A stretch of DNA of 64,000 nt from JAPXRI01 sp033813635 (GCA_033813635.1 JAPXRI010000006.1:1-64000), one strand, 5' to 3'; shown: positions 33,636-42,614, counted from the first letter of the stretch. The notes: a model not told the origin generated them from the sequence alone. A program made the numbers and translations.

Positions 33636-34670
33636 ATGGAGCGTTTGCTTAAAAAATTGTCGGAGGCGAGCGGCCCGGCGGGCTTTGAGGGCGGCGCCTC
33701 CTCGATAGCCGAGTCCGCGCTTGCCGGCGTCTGCGCCGAAATTTCGCGGGACAGGCTCGGAAGCCTCGTCGCGTTTCGGCGCTGCGGGGCAGAGCGCGCG
33801 CCGCTTTTGATGATAGACGCGCATATCGACGAGATCGGCTTTATTATCACCGGCGTGGACGAGGGCGGCTTTTTGAAATTCGCCCCCGTGGGCGCGCTGG
33901 ACGCACGGGTTTTGCCGGACGCCGAGGTGACCGTGCTGACCGACCCACCGATACCGGGCATCGTCTGCTGCCTCCCTCCCCACGTGCAGAGCGCGGCGGA
34001 GATGGAGGAATTCGCGAAGACTGACGCGCTGGCGATCGACATCGGCTACGACAGGGAAAAGGCCTCCGCGCTGGTAAGGCCCGGCACGTTCGCTGTCAGC
34101 GCCGCGCCTTTCTGCGCCCTTGCCAGCAACCGTTTTACCGGCAAGGCCCTTGACAACCGCGCCTGCGTCGCCGCTGTGATCGCCGCGCTCGACGCTGTCA
34201 GGGACGAAAAGCTGGACTATGACATCGCCTTTGTCGCCAGCGTGCAGGAGGAGCTTGGCACCCGCGGCGCAAAGCCGGCGGCCTTCGGCCTCGACCCCGA
34301 CGCCGCGATCGTGCTCGACGTGACCTTCGGCGCCTCTCCCGACGCGCCCAAAAGCGGCACGTTCGCGCTGGGCGAAGGGATTACACTCTGCGTCGGCCCT
34401 GCCGTCGACAGAGTTCTTACGGACAGGCTTTTCAGGCTCGCGGAGAGGCTCGGCGTTCCCTGCCACCCCGAGGTCTACGGGCGCGACACCGGCACCAACG
34501 CCACGCCGATACAGGTAACTCGCGCGGGAATTCCCGTCGCGGTGATTTCGATTCCGATTAAAAATATGCACACTCCATGTGAAGTGGTTGACCTTACAGA
34601 CATTGAGTACGCCGTGAAGCTGCTCGCGGCGTTCATCAGAGAGACAAAGGGGGCCGATCTGCGTGACTGA
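33636..34670 (+). CDS. M42 family metallopeptidase (glutamyl aminopeptidase/endoglucanase-M type), first copy
   Basis: A 344-residue M42 peptidase, a cytosolic di-metal aminopeptidase of the tetrahedral (TET) dodecamer family. Metal ligands: His/Asp in DAHIDEIGF (63-71), Asp in KALDNRAC, the Glu pair in QEELGTRGA, Asp in VLDVTFG and His in NMHTPCEVV. ATG at 33636 has AAGGAG nine bases upstream. The next gene, a second M42 peptidase, starts within its last codons (8-base overlap). Paired paralogues suggest a hetero-oligomeric TET particle or complementary specificities, as reported for other organisms; here that is inference. Confidence 0.93.
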   Translation: MERLLKKLSEASGPAGFEGGASSIAESALAGVCAEISRDRLGSLVAFRRCGAERAPLLMIDAHIDEIGFIITGVDEGGFLKFAPVGALDARVLPDAEVTVLTDPPIPGIVCCLPPHVQSAAEMEEFAKTDALAIDIGYDREKASALVRPGTFAVSAAPFCALASNRFTGKALDNRACVAAVIAALDAVRDEKLDYDIAFVASVQEELGTRGAKPAAFGLDPDAAIVLDVTFGASPDAPKSGTFALGEGITLCVGPAVDRVLTDRLFRLAERLGVPCHPEVYGRDTGTNATPIQVTRAGIPVAVISIPIKNMHTPCEVVDLTDIEYAVKLLAAFIRETKGADLRD

Positions 34671-35694
34671 ACTGTTTAAAACGCTCTCCGAGCTCTGCGA
34701 AATCGACGGCGTGTCCGGCGACGAGGGCAGAGTCCGCGCATATATCGAAAGAGCCGTCGCGGGGTACGCGGACGAGGTCAGAACCGACCGGCTCGGCAAC
34801 CTCGCTGTGTTGAAAAAATCCCGGTCCGGGAGCGCGCCGAGAATGCTCGCGGCCCATATGGACGAAATCGGGTTTATCGTCAGCAGCGTCACGGAGGAGG
34901 GCTATCTCCGAGTCGCGGCCGTCGGCGGGTTCGACACCCGCGTCACCCTCGGCAAGCGGGTCCGGGTCGACGCGGAAAGCGGCGTGATCTACGGTGTCAC
35001 CGGCGTCTGCCCCGTCCACCTCTCGAGCGACGACCAGAAGAAGAAAGCGCCGAAAATCGAAGCTCTCGCAATCGACATCGGCGCGAAAAGCCGCGAGGAG
35101 GCCCTTAAGCTTGTCCGCGTCGGGGATTTTGTCGCGTTCGCGACGGAGCCCGCGTTTTACGGCGACGGCCGCTTCAAGGCCAAGGCGATCGACGACCGCG
35201 TCGGCTGCGCGGTGATGATTGAACTGCTTAAGCAGCGCGTAGAGCCCGCGCGGGACACCTGGTTTTTGTTCACCACCCGCGAGGAGATCGGCGGCGCCGG
35301 GGCAAAGGTTTCGAGCTTCGCGCTGGCGCCCGCGGAGGCGATGGTCCTCGAGGGGACGACCGCGGCGGACGTGGCCGGCGTCTCCGGCGACAAGCGTGTC
35401 TGCGTCCAGGGAAAAGGCGTCGTCGTGTCGTATATGGACCGCTCGGCAGTCTACGCCCCCGACACCTTCAGGCGGCTCTGCAAGCTCGCGGAGGAAAACG
35501 GCATCCCCTACCAGACAAAGATGATGGTCGCCGGCGGAACCGACGCGGGCAGCATCCACGTCTCCCGGGACGGCATCCCCTGCTCCGGCCTCGCGGCCCC
35601 GGTGAGGTACATCCACTCGCCGGTCTCGTCGGTCAGGCTCTCCGACTGCGAAGCGATGTACGCCCTCGCAGCGCGCTGCGTAAGCGCGGAATAA
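34663..35694 (+). CDS. M42 family metallopeptidase, second copy
   Basis: A 343-residue paralogue of the preceding gene with all metal ligands: AAHMDEIGF, KAIDDRVGC, TTREEIGGAG, VLEGTTAAD and RYIHSPVSSV. The start is GTG at 34663, overlapping the stop of the first copy by 8 bases. The two differ in the loops near the metal (EELGTRGA against EEIGGAGA), which in this family influence side-chain preference. They form a two-gene operon with no terminator in between. Confidence 0.93.
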   Translation: MTELFKTLSELCEIDGVSGDEGRVRAYIERAVAGYADEVRTDRLGNLAVLKKSRSGSAPRMLAAHMDEIGFIVSSVTEEGYLRVAAVGGFDTRVTLGKRVRVDAESGVIYGVTGVCPVHLSSDDQKKKAPKIEALAIDIGAKSREEALKLVRVGDFVAFATEPAFYGDGRFKAKAIDDRVGCAVMIELLKQRVEPARDTWFLFTTREEIGGAGAKVSSFALAPAEAMVLEGTTAADVAGVSGDKRVCVQGKGVVVSYMDRSAVYAPDTFRRLCKLAEENGIPYQTKMMVAGGTDAGSIHVSRDGIPCSGLAAPVRYIHSPVSSVRLSDCEAMYALAARCVSAE

Positions 35695-35753
35695 TATCCC
35701 TTGCCGCGCCCGGTTTCATTTTAAACACCTTCGGTTTTTGCGACCGCCGCATC

Positions 35754-35781
35754 TTGACAAAACGGATTTTTATAGTATAAT
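35754..35781 (+). promoter_or_regulatory. Sigma-A promoter of rpsF-ssb-rpsR
   Basis: TTGACA (35754-35759), 16-base spacer, TATAAT (35776-35781). Confidence 0.85.
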
Positions 35782-35818
35782 TAATTGATAGTCGCGATTT
35801 TCGCGCATATTAATCCTT

Positions 35819-35839
35819 ACTCCCGGTTTTTCCGGGGGT
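35819..35839 (+). promoter_or_regulatory. Leader hairpin before rpsF, possible S6:S18 feedback site
   Basis: ACTCCCGG (35819-35826) pairs with CCGGGGGT (35832-35839), just upstream of the AAGGAGGTG ribosome site. Many bacteria control rpsF by an S6:S18-binding hairpin with a CCG box; this one has the right place but I cannot confirm the motif. Confidence 0.4.
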
Positions 35840-35867
35840 CATAAGTCCAGAAGGAGGTGCACTTTAG

Positions 35868-36161
35868 ATGGCAAATATCGGAAAATACGAATCCGTTTTC
35901 ATCGTGAACGCCAACCTTGACCCCGAGGCCACGGCCGCGGTCGTTGAGCGCTTCAAGAAGCTGGTTGAGGAAAACGGTACCCTTGAGTCGGTTGACGAGT
36001 GGGGCAAGCGCAGGCTCGCGTATCCGATTCAGGACATGAACGAGGGCTATTACGTCCTGATGACGTTCACGGCCCCGACGGATTTCCCCGCCGAGCTCGA
36101 CCGTATCTACAACATCACGGACACAGTCATCAGATCGCTGATTGTGACGAGAAACGCTTAG
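35868..36161 (+). CDS. rpsF: 30S ribosomal protein S6
   Basis: A 97-residue S6 (KYESVFIVNANLDPEATAAV, then DEWGKRRLAYPIQDMNEGYY), normal length. It binds S18 in the platform of the small subunit. First gene of the conserved rpsF-ssb-rpsR operon with a strong AGGAGGTG site. Confidence 0.98.
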   Translation: MANIGKYESVFIVNANLDPEATAAVVERFKKLVEENGTLESVDEWGKRRLAYPIQDMNEGYYVLMTFTAPTDFPAELDRIYNITDTVIRSLIVTRNA

Positions 36162-36212
36162 TGAAAGCGTTGTCTGAGCGGTTTTAAAAAAACAGGGAAA
36201 AGGGGTTTAACA

Positions 36213-36695
36213 ATGATAAACAAGGCCATTTTAATGGGGCGTTTAACGCGTGACCCTGAGCTCAGGCACACCCCCAGCAACATCCCCGTGACGACGATTA
36301 CGCTGGCCGTGGACCGCAACGTTAAGCGCACCGGCGACCCGGCGCAGCAGACGGTCGACTTTATCGACGTCGTCGCATGGAACCAGACCGCCGACTTTGT
36401 GACAAAATATTTCCGCAAGGGCCAGCTCGTCGCCGTCGTCGGGCGTATCCAGACGAGAAAGTGGACGGACAACGAGGGCAAAACCCGCGTCGCGTTCGAG
36501 GTCGTGGCGGACGAGGTCCATTTCGCGGAGGGCAAACGCGACAACTACGGGACGGGCGCGGCGCCCCAGCAGGGCTACGGCGAAGGCCGTCCCCAGGGCT
36601 ACAGGCCGCCGGTCTCCCAGCCCGCGAACGACATTCCGTCGCCTGACCAGGGCTTTGACGAGATTGTCGGAGATACGGACGAGCTTCCGTTTTAA
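36213..36695 (+). CDS. ssb: Single-stranded DNA-binding protein
   Basis: A 160-residue SSB. Residues 1-108 form the OB fold (MINKAILMGRLTRDPELRHT, TVDFIDVVAWNQTADFV, QLVAVVGRIQTRKW); a Gly/Gln/Pro-rich linker follows and the C-terminal tip is DELPF, which recruits replication and repair partners. It is the chromosomal copy by its place between rpsF and rpsR. Confidence 0.97.
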   Translation: MINKAILMGRLTRDPELRHTPSNIPVTTITLAVDRNVKRTGDPAQQTVDFIDVVAWNQTADFVTKYFRKGQLVAVVGRIQTRKWTDNEGKTRVAFEVVADEVHFAEGKRDNYGTGAAPQQGYGEGRPQGYRPPVSQPANDIPSPDQGFDEIVGDTDELPF

Positions 36696-36756
36696 AACGT
36701 GCAGAACCCGGGCGGAATAACGCCGACATTCTTTAAGACAAGGAGGAAATCCGACA

Positions 36757-37029
36757 GTGGAAAACGATAAAACAGAGAGAACCGAAAAAGCCGAACGCAG
36801 CGAACGCGGAGCGCGCCCCCATAAGCGCAAGAAGGTCTGCGTGTTCTGCGCGGATAAGGTTTATGATATCGATTATAAGGACGTTTCAAGGCTCCGCCGC
36901 TTTATCAGCGAGCGCGCGAAGATTCTTCCCCGCCGCATGACGGGCACTTGCGCTAAGCATCAGCGCCAGCTGACCGAGGCCATCAAGCGCGCAAGGCATA
37001 TCGCGCTTCTCCCCTATGTAGCGGACTAA
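36757..37029 (+). CDS. rpsR: 30S ribosomal protein S18
   Basis: A 90-residue S18. It has the zinc-type (C+) form with Cys in KKVCVFCADK and one further Cys in TGTCAKHQ; the C-terminal helix motif is RRFISERAKILPRRMTGTCA. The N-terminal 20 residues are Glu/Lys/Arg-rich (MENDKTERTEKAERSERGAR), longer than in many bacteria. Last gene of the operon, followed by a terminator. Confidence 0.97.
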   Translation: MENDKTERTEKAERSERGARPHKRKKVCVFCADKVYDIDYKDVSRLRRFISERAKILPRRMTGTCAKHQRQLTEAIKRARHIALLPYVAD

Positions 37030-37040
37030 GAAAAAAGGAT

Positions 37041-37061
37041 CGGGCGGGTTTTTCCCGCCCG
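37041..37061 (+). terminator. Terminator of the rpsF operon
   Basis: CGGGCGGG-TTTTT-CCCGCCCG followed by GTTTTGGTATTT, 12 bases after rpsR. Confidence 0.85.
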
Positions 37062-37118
37062 GTTTTGGTATTTAAACGTTTTTACGCGCAACTTACGCGA
37101 TAGAAAGGAAATCCGGAT

Positions 37119-37901
37119 ATGAGCGGAAGCATCCAAAGCAAAAAAGGCTTCATCTGCGACATGGACGGCGTGCTCTACCACGGCAACCGGCTGCTGCCCG
37201 GCGCGAAGGAATTCGTGGAGTGGCTGCATAAAAACAACAAGAGATATCTCTTTCTGACAAACTCGTCCGAGCGCTCCCCGCTCGAGCTAAAGCAGAAGCT
37301 TGCGCGTCTCGGTCTCGACGTCGGCGAGGAGCATTTCTACACCTCGGCGCTGGCGACGGCGAGCTTCGTCGCGTCTCAGACTCCGGGGGGTTCGGCCTAT
37401 GTAATCGGCGCCGCGGGGCTTATAAACGCGCTCTACGACGCCGGCATCACGATGAACGACGTCAACCCCGACTATGTAATCATCGGCGAGACCCCGAGCT
37501 ACAACTATGAGAGCATCGTAAGGGCGGTCGGCTTCGTCAACAACGGCGCGCGCCTGATCGGCACGAACCCCGACATCACCGGCCCGTCCGAAACCGGAAT
37601 CCTGCCCGCCTGCCGCGCGCTGGTCGCCCCGGTGGAGCTGGCGACCGGGAAGGACGCCTATTTCATCGGCAAGCCGAACCCGCTGATGATGCGCCACGCC
37701 CGCCGCATACTGGCTCTGGAGAGCGAGGACACCGCGATTATCGGCGACCGGATGGACACCGACATCGTCGCCGGCATCGAGAGCGGCATCGACACGATTC
37801 TCGTGATGACCGGCGTGACCGACAGCGAGAACATCAAGCGCTTCTCCTACCGCCCGGACCTTATCCTCGGCACCGTCGGCGACGTGGTCAACGCGGAGTA
37901 A
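37119..37901 (+). CDS. HAD-IIA family phosphatase (NagD-like)
   Basis: A 260-residue HAD hydrolase of subclass IIA. Motif I is ICDMDGVLYHG with Asp13 and Asp15, motif II Thr/Ser in LFLTNSSERSP, motif III Lys in IGKPNPLMM and motif IV IGDRMDTDIVAG. NagD/AraL-type enzymes dephosphorylate sugar phosphates or nucleotides with broad specificity; the true substrate cannot be read from sequence. GAAAGGAAA precedes the ATG. Followed by the NUDIX gene 78 bases later. Confidence 0.92.
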   Translation: MSGSIQSKKGFICDMDGVLYHGNRLLPGAKEFVEWLHKNNKRYLFLTNSSERSPLELKQKLARLGLDVGEEHFYTSALATASFVASQTPGGSAYVIGAAGLINALYDAGITMNDVNPDYVIIGETPSYNYESIVRAVGFVNNGARLIGTNPDITGPSETGILPACRALVAPVELATGKDAYFIGKPNPLMMRHARRILALESEDTAIIGDRMDTDIVAGIESGIDTILVMTGVTDSENIKRFSYRPDLILGTVGDVVNAE

Positions 37902-37979
37902 ACTCTCGGCGATCATGCGTCCGTCTCCCGTTAGAGTCCGGGCAAGGCTATTTAAAATAATATCCGAGGGAGGATATCT

Positions 37980-38461
37980 ATGGCTTTTCCCACCCATATC
38001 GTCGCCGCGGCGGGATATGTCTTTGACAATGACGGCAATATCCTGCTCGTAAAAACAAATTACAGGGGCTGGGAGTGTCCCGGCGGGCAGATAGAGAACG
38101 GCGAAAGCGTCGAAGAGGGGGGTCTGCGCGAGATCGCCGAGGAGAGCGGGATAAAGGCCGGCGTCCGCCGGCTCTGCGGGGGCTACTCCAACGTCGGAGA
38201 GCATCTCTACTGCGACGGAAAAACGGAGACCCCCACAAAGGTTATATTCGATTTCATCTGCGACTGCATAAGCGGTACGCCGCGCCCCTCCGACGAAACA
38301 AGCGGGGTTCTCTGGGTCCCGAGGGACAAGGCCCTTTCCTGCGTCACCTCGCCCGCGCAGCTCTACAGGCTTAAAACGCCCTCGCCTTTAAGGACAGGGT
38401 CGTCTACGCCTCTTACGTGTCCAAGCCCGAATTTAAGCTCCTCTCCGAGCGGTTGATTTAG
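37980..38461 (+). pseudogene. NUDIX hydrolase with a one-base frameshift
   Basis: The first 130 residues are a normal NUDIX protein: AAAGYVFDNDGNILLV and a Nudix box GGQIENGESVEEGGLREIAEESG (in part; GX5EX7REUXEEXG fits). After TSPAQLYRLK the frame runs into Ser/Pro-rich nonsense and ends at 38456. The next frame carries NALAFKDRVVYASYV and SKPEFKLLSERLI to TAG at 38461, clearly the real tail. The shift lies in the run AAAA at 38373-38376, where AAAAA would restore it. Either a true mutation, a slippage site or a sequencing error. The protein would hydrolyse a nucleoside diphosphate linked to some moiety. Confidence 0.85.
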
Positions 38462-38508
38462 CCGGCAGCTCGACCGGCTTTGCCGCCGGCGGAAGCAGCG
38501 CGCCGGCT
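38460..38508 (+). repeat. GC-rich inverted repeat after the NUDIX gene
   Basis: AGCCGGC (38460-38466) can pair with GCCGGCT (38502-38508), with an inner CCGGC/GCCGG stem. Possibly the NUDIX terminator, without a T-run. Confidence 0.35.
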
Positions 38509-38735
38509 GATAACGCACGCGCGCTTGAATAAAATACCGGCTGGCAGGCGACACTTATGTAAATTTATCCGTTTTACACCGGGCGCGGCGGCAGGGCGGT
38601 TTTCTGAGAGTTTACGGGAAGAGACTCTTTTCCTTTTTGCGCAAATAGTGTATAATTATCAGAGCGACTTAAAACGCGGGAAAATCGCCCGCATTGTTAA
38701 AAAGATATCCATATTGCCAAGGATGGTAGGCCGAC

Positions 38736-40142
38736 ATGGTTTTCAGCAGCATTACCTTTTTATTTTATTTCCTCCCGGCGTTAATAATACTGTATTTTCT
38801 GGCTCCGAAGAAGCTGAAAAACCTTGTGATGATCATCGGCAGCTTTACGTTCTACGCCTGGGGCGAGATTCGTTTCCTTCCGGTAATGCTCGCGCTGTCG
38901 GTCGAGGACTACGTCTGCGGGCGGCTGATGGAGAAAAACCGGCAAAACGACCGTAAACGCCGAATGTACATGCTAATCTCGGTGATCAGCAACCTGTCCG
39001 TGCTGATTTTCTTTAAATACACCAACTTCTTCGTCGGCAATTTCTGCTCGCTGTTCGGAATTACGAACACGACTATCAACATAATTCTCCCGATCGGGGT
39101 CTCGTTCAACTCGTTCCAGTCGATCTCCTACGCGATTGACGTCTACCGCGGGACGACCCGCTGCGAAAAAAGCTACTACAATTACCTCGCATACACCACG
39201 CTGTTCCCGCAGATCATCGCGGGACCGATCGTGCGCTATGTTACTGTCGAAGACGATCTTGACGACCATATGCTGACGCCGGACAGCCTCTCCCTCGGCA
39301 TGCGCAGATTTACCGTGGGGCTCGCCAAAAAAGTTTTAATCGCGAACAACGTGGGCAGGCTGTGGAGCGAGATTTCCGCCGGAACCGCCGGAGAGCCCTC
39401 CGTGCTTTTGTACTGGCTCGGCATCATCGCCTACACGTTCCAGATCTATTTCGACTTCTCCGGGTACTCCGACATGGCCATCGGCCTGGCGCGGGTTTTC
39501 GGGCTCACCTTCGACGAGAACTTCAATTTTCCGTATATCTCAAAAAGCATCACCGAGTTCTGGCGCAGATGGCATATCACGCTGAGCGCCTGGTTTCGAG
39601 ACTACGTCTACATCCCGCTCGGCGGAAACCGCTGTTCAAAGCGGCGCCATATCCTGAACTTGCTGATCGTCTGGGGGCTTACCGGCTTCTGGCACGGCGC
39701 CTCCTGGAATTTCGTCCTCTGGGGACTCTACTTCGCGGTGATTCTGGTCGCCGAGAAGTACTTAATCGGCGGATTTCTAAACCGCCTGCCGGGGTTTTTC
39801 CGCCATCTCTACACGATGTTTCTGGTGGTCGTCAGCTGGGTCATCTTCTATTTTGAGGATATGAAAGACCTCGGCGCCTATCTCGCCGGGATGTTCGGTC
39901 TTCGCGGCGTTCCGCTCTGCAACCGGCAGGCGCTCTATTACCTGCTCGGCTACGGGATAATCTTCATCCTGGCCGCGTATTTCTCAACGCCTCATTTCAG
40001 GAAAGTCATCGACGCTACGGAAAAAAGCGCGAAAAAAACGGTGTGGTCCGCCGCCACCGCGGCGTACGTCCTCGTTTTCGGCTGCTGCGTCGCATACCTT
40101 GTCAACAGCACGTATAACCCCTTCCTCTATTTCAGGTTTTAG
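38736..40142 (+). CDS. MBOAT family O-acyltransferase (AlgI/DltB-like)
   Basis: A 468-residue multi-spanning membrane protein, typical of the AlgI/PatA/DltB family, which carries acetyl or other acyl groups across the membrane onto extracellular polymers. The invariant His is His320 in TGFWHGASWNF; the second His is His280 in FWRRWHITLSAWFRDYVYIPLGG. About ten hydrophobic segments are visible from residue 5 on. A TATAAT at 38651-38656 may be its -10 box. The DHHW protein follows after 8 bases and is the expected partner; together they form a two-gene O-acylation unit. The polymer is unknown. Confidence 0.94.
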   Translation: MVFSSITFLFYFLPALIILYFLAPKKLKNLVMIIGSFTFYAWGEIRFLPVMLALSVEDYVCGRLMEKNRQNDRKRRMYMLISVISNLSVLIFFKYTNFFVGNFCSLFGITNTTINIILPIGVSFNSFQSISYAIDVYRGTTRCEKSYYNYLAYTTLFPQIIAGPIVRYVTVEDDLDDHMLTPDSLSLGMRRFTVGLAKKVLIANNVGRLWSEISAGTAGEPSVLLYWLGIIAYTFQIYFDFSGYSDMAIGLARVFGLTFDENFNFPYISKSITEFWRRWHITLSAWFRDYVYIPLGGNRCSKRRHILNLLIVWGLTGFWHGASWNFVLWGLYFAVILVAEKYLIGGFLNRLPGFFRHLYTMFLVVVSWVIFYFEDMKDLGAYLAGMFGLRGVPLCNRQALYYLLGYGIIFILAAYFSTPHFRKVIDATEKSAKKTVWSAATAAYVLVFGCCVAYLVNSTYNPFLYFRF

Positions 40143-40150
40143 GAGACGGC

Positions 40151-41290
40151 ATGAAAAAGTTCAGGATTACGTTTAACAGGATATTTTTTGCCTCGTTTAT
40201 ATTAATATGGTTCGCGGTGGCCGTTGTCAACCTTTTGATACCACGCCGCGACTTCTCCGAGAATGAGAACCGGTTTCTCGCCGATTTCCCGAAATACTCC
40301 GTTAAAGCGGTGCTCAACGGCAAATTTATGAACGCCTTTGAGGACTATGTCAACGACCATTTTCTCTGCCGGGACAGCTGGATCAGCGCTCAGAGCATTT
40401 TGGAGTACCTGACCGGCAAGCGGGAGAGCAACGGCGTGTTCATCTGTAAAAACGCTCTGATAAGCAAACTGAGCGGCCCGAACGAGGCCTATGTCAGCGC
40501 GAACATCGAGGGAATCAACAGCTTTGTATCCGCGACGAACCTCCCCACCGCGCTTATGATCGTGCCGAGCGCCTCCGAGATCGAGGCGTATAAGCTCCCG
40601 GCCTTCGCCGAGACCTGGAGCCAGAAGGATGAAATCGGCAAAATATACTCCCTTGCAGGGTCCGCGAAATGCGTCTCCGTCGACGAGATTCTCTCCGCCC
40701 ACAAATACGAGCAAATCTACTACCGCACCGACCACCACTGGACGACCTACGGCGCCTATCTCGCCTACTCCGAGTACTGCGCGCAGGAAGGCCTGACCCC
40801 CGCGCCCTACGCCGCCTCCGCCGTAAGCGATGCTTTCAACGGTACACTGTACTCGTCCTCGGGCGTGCGCTTTATCGAGAGCGACGTGATCGAAGCCTTC
40901 GACGCCCCGGCCGCCGCGGTGTGCGAGATCTTCGACGGCGAGAAGACCGCCGTCCGCGACGGCGTCTATTTCCCGGAATACCTCGATAAAAAAGACAAAT
41001 ACGCGTATTTTCTCGGCACAAACCAGCCGATCATCACGATAACCGGGGGCAGCCCCGGCGGACAGAAGCTGCTGCTTATCAAGGACTCCTACGCCCACTG
41101 CATGGCCCCGATGCTGCTTTCGAACTACTCGGAGATTACGCTTGTGGACATGAGATACTTAAACGGCAGGCTGGATAATTTTTTAGACCCCGGGGATTAC
41201 GACCGCGCGTTTATTTTGCAGGGCATCGACTCGTTTGTAAACCAAAACAACCTGTATAAACTGACCCTGCTGTCCGGCGAAGGCAAATAA
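40151..41290 (+). CDS. DHHW-motif (AlgJ/AlgX-like) protein, partner of MBOAT
   Basis: A 379-residue protein with one N-terminal membrane anchor (FFASFILIWFAVAVVNLLI, 12-30) and an extracellular SGNH-like domain. The family motif YRTDHHWTTYG gives Asp194, His196 and Trp197; the candidate nucleophile is Ser313 in IKDSYAHC. That Asp/His/Ser arrangement matches AlgJ and AlgX, which take the acyl group from the MBOAT protein and place it on a polysaccharide. It ends before a shared terminator. The substrate could be a secondary wall polymer or capsule. Confidence 0.88.
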   Translation: MKKFRITFNRIFFASFILIWFAVAVVNLLIPRRDFSENENRFLADFPKYSVKAVLNGKFMNAFEDYVNDHFLCRDSWISAQSILEYLTGKRESNGVFICKNALISKLSGPNEAYVSANIEGINSFVSATNLPTALMIVPSASEIEAYKLPAFAETWSQKDEIGKIYSLAGSAKCVSVDEILSAHKYEQIYYRTDHHWTTYGAYLAYSEYCAQEGLTPAPYAASAVSDAFNGTLYSSSGVRFIESDVIEAFDAPAAAVCEIFDGEKTAVRDGVYFPEYLDKKDKYAYFLGTNQPIITITGGSPGGQKLLLIKDSYAHCMAPMLLSNYSEITLVDMRYLNGRLDNFLDPGDYDRAFILQGIDSFVNQNNLYKLTLLSGEGK

Positions 41291-41300
41291 CGGTAAATTT

Positions 41301-41338
41301 AAAGCCCGCGAAACGCAAAAAAGCATTTCGCGGACTTT
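41301..41338. terminator. Bidirectional terminator between the DHHW and sialidase-like genes
   Basis: AAAGcCCGCGAAAcGC and GCaTTTCGCGGaCTTT pair with two mismatches; the plus strand continues TTGTTTCG. Confidence 0.75.
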
Positions 41339-41351
41339 TTGTTTCGCTTTG

Positions 41352-42569
41352 TCAATAGACAAGCGATCTGAAGTTTTTCACGGTGTGAAACGAGATGAAG
41401 TTCCCGTCATGGGCGGAGGCCGCGTTTTCGTCGCCCGAGCGCGAGGCGATGATAAGGTTTTCCCCGTCGATCGCCATTGACGCGTAGTGCCGGGAGCATT
41501 TCTGCGTTTTGCCTATCGCGACGATGCCTGCAAAGCACCAGTCCACCAGATTCTTCGAGAAATGGAGCTGCATGCGGTTGCGCTCGTTGTTCGGCAGGTT
41601 GTAGCGGTCCTCCGGCAGGAGCTCCGCGCGGGTCATGCTGTCGGTAGCCTGGGACGAAAGCAGCCAGTAGAGCTTCGTGACGCCGTCGTACTCGATGTGA
41701 AAGCGCATCTGCCCGCCCGGCAGCGGCAGCAGCGCCGCGTAGCGGCCGGAGGGCATTCTTTCGAGCATCGTGGATATCGTTCCGTCCGGGTTTTCGACGG
41801 CCTTCGCGAAGGCCGCGTAGCCCGTGCCGCCGGTATGGGCCCGGCCTATAATATGGAAGGTGCGGCCGGAAGGGTCGTACCAGTAATGGCTCGGGTCCGT
41901 TATCTGCGCCACATTCGTCTCAAGCCAGCCCATCGGCGCGCACTGCCTTCCGCCGGGGTACGCGCTCTCGTCCCTGCCGACCGGGTAGAACGGCACACCG
42001 AAGTAATCGAGCTTATCCTGGTCCACAAGGTCCCTGAACGGCACCGCGTCCGCAAAGGTCCAGCTCTCCTTTAAAAGAAGATTGTCCCCGACCCTTGCCC
42101 GCATAAGCACCGGGGCGAGCGCGCCGACGCCCCAGCCGTGGACCGTGTCGTTCACCGATTTTTCCATCGTCAGATAGACGTTTCCTTTGGCATACAGCAC
42201 ATTGCACGCAGACTGGTGCCATTTCCCGTCCGCGAGCACCGCGTAGTCCGACCAGCTGCGGCCGTTGTCGTCCGACCGGATAATGCGGAGCTCGCCCGAC
42301 TGCCCGAGGATGTAGACGGAGCCTCCGGAGACAAACGGGCGCGCGTGCTCCATCGGAAAGCTTCCGGCTTCTTCCCAGCTCGCGCCTTTATCCGTCGAGA
42401 TAAGGATCCTGCCCTGATCCTCCCTGCCCTTCATCGCCGGTCCCCCGAGGTCCAGCGTCGCGATCAGGTCGCCGTTGGGCAGCACCGCGATACCCGGCGT
42501 ATATGTAAAGATGTGCTTAGGGTCCGGCGACCGGTAAATTTCGACGTAATCGTTAGCTAAAAGCTGCAT
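41352..42569 (-). CDS. Sialidase/BNR-repeat family protein, cytosolic
   Basis: A 405-residue six-bladed beta-propeller of the sialidase superfamily. Two Asp-box motifs are clear: STDKGASW (about 58-65) and SDDNGRSW (about 105-112). Residues TPGIAVLPNGDLIATLDLGG at the start and HYASMAIDGENLIIASRSGDEN near the end are typical of exo-acting family members. There is no signal peptide, so the substrate is probably intracellular. It is the last gene of a run with an HpcH/HpaI aldolase (45-base gap) and a D-2-hydroxyacid dehydrogenase. The specific bond cleaved is unknown, and lectin-like non-enzymatic roles are possible. Confidence 0.8.
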   Translation of the reverse strand: MQLLANDYVEIYRSPDPKHIFTYTPGIAVLPNGDLIATLDLGGPAMKGREDQGRILISTDKGASWEEAGSFPMEHARPFVSGGSVYILGQSGELRIIRSDDNGRSWSDYAVLADGKWHQSACNVLYAKGNVYLTMEKSVNDTVHGWGVGALAPVLMRARVGDNLLLKESWTFADAVPFRDLVDQDKLDYFGVPFYPVGRDESAYPGGRQCAPMGWLETNVAQITDPSHYWYDPSGRTFHIIGRAHTGGTGYAAFAKAVENPDGTISTMLERMPSGRYAALLPLPGGQMRFHIEYDGVTKLYWLLSSQATDSMTRAELLPEDRYNLPNNERNRMQLHFSKNLVDWCFAGIVAIGKTQKCSRHYASMAIDGENLIIASRSGDENAASAHDGNFISFHTVKNFRSLVY

Positions 42570-42614
42570 AAAACCCCTCCGTGGCTGAAAAGATTAATAC
42601 TTTACACCATAAAA

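Noticed and set aside
33600..35616. Minus-strand ORFs of 430 and 326 codons opposite the M42 genes
   Set aside because: Shadows; His/Arg-rich translation without domains, while both plus-strand genes keep every metal ligand.
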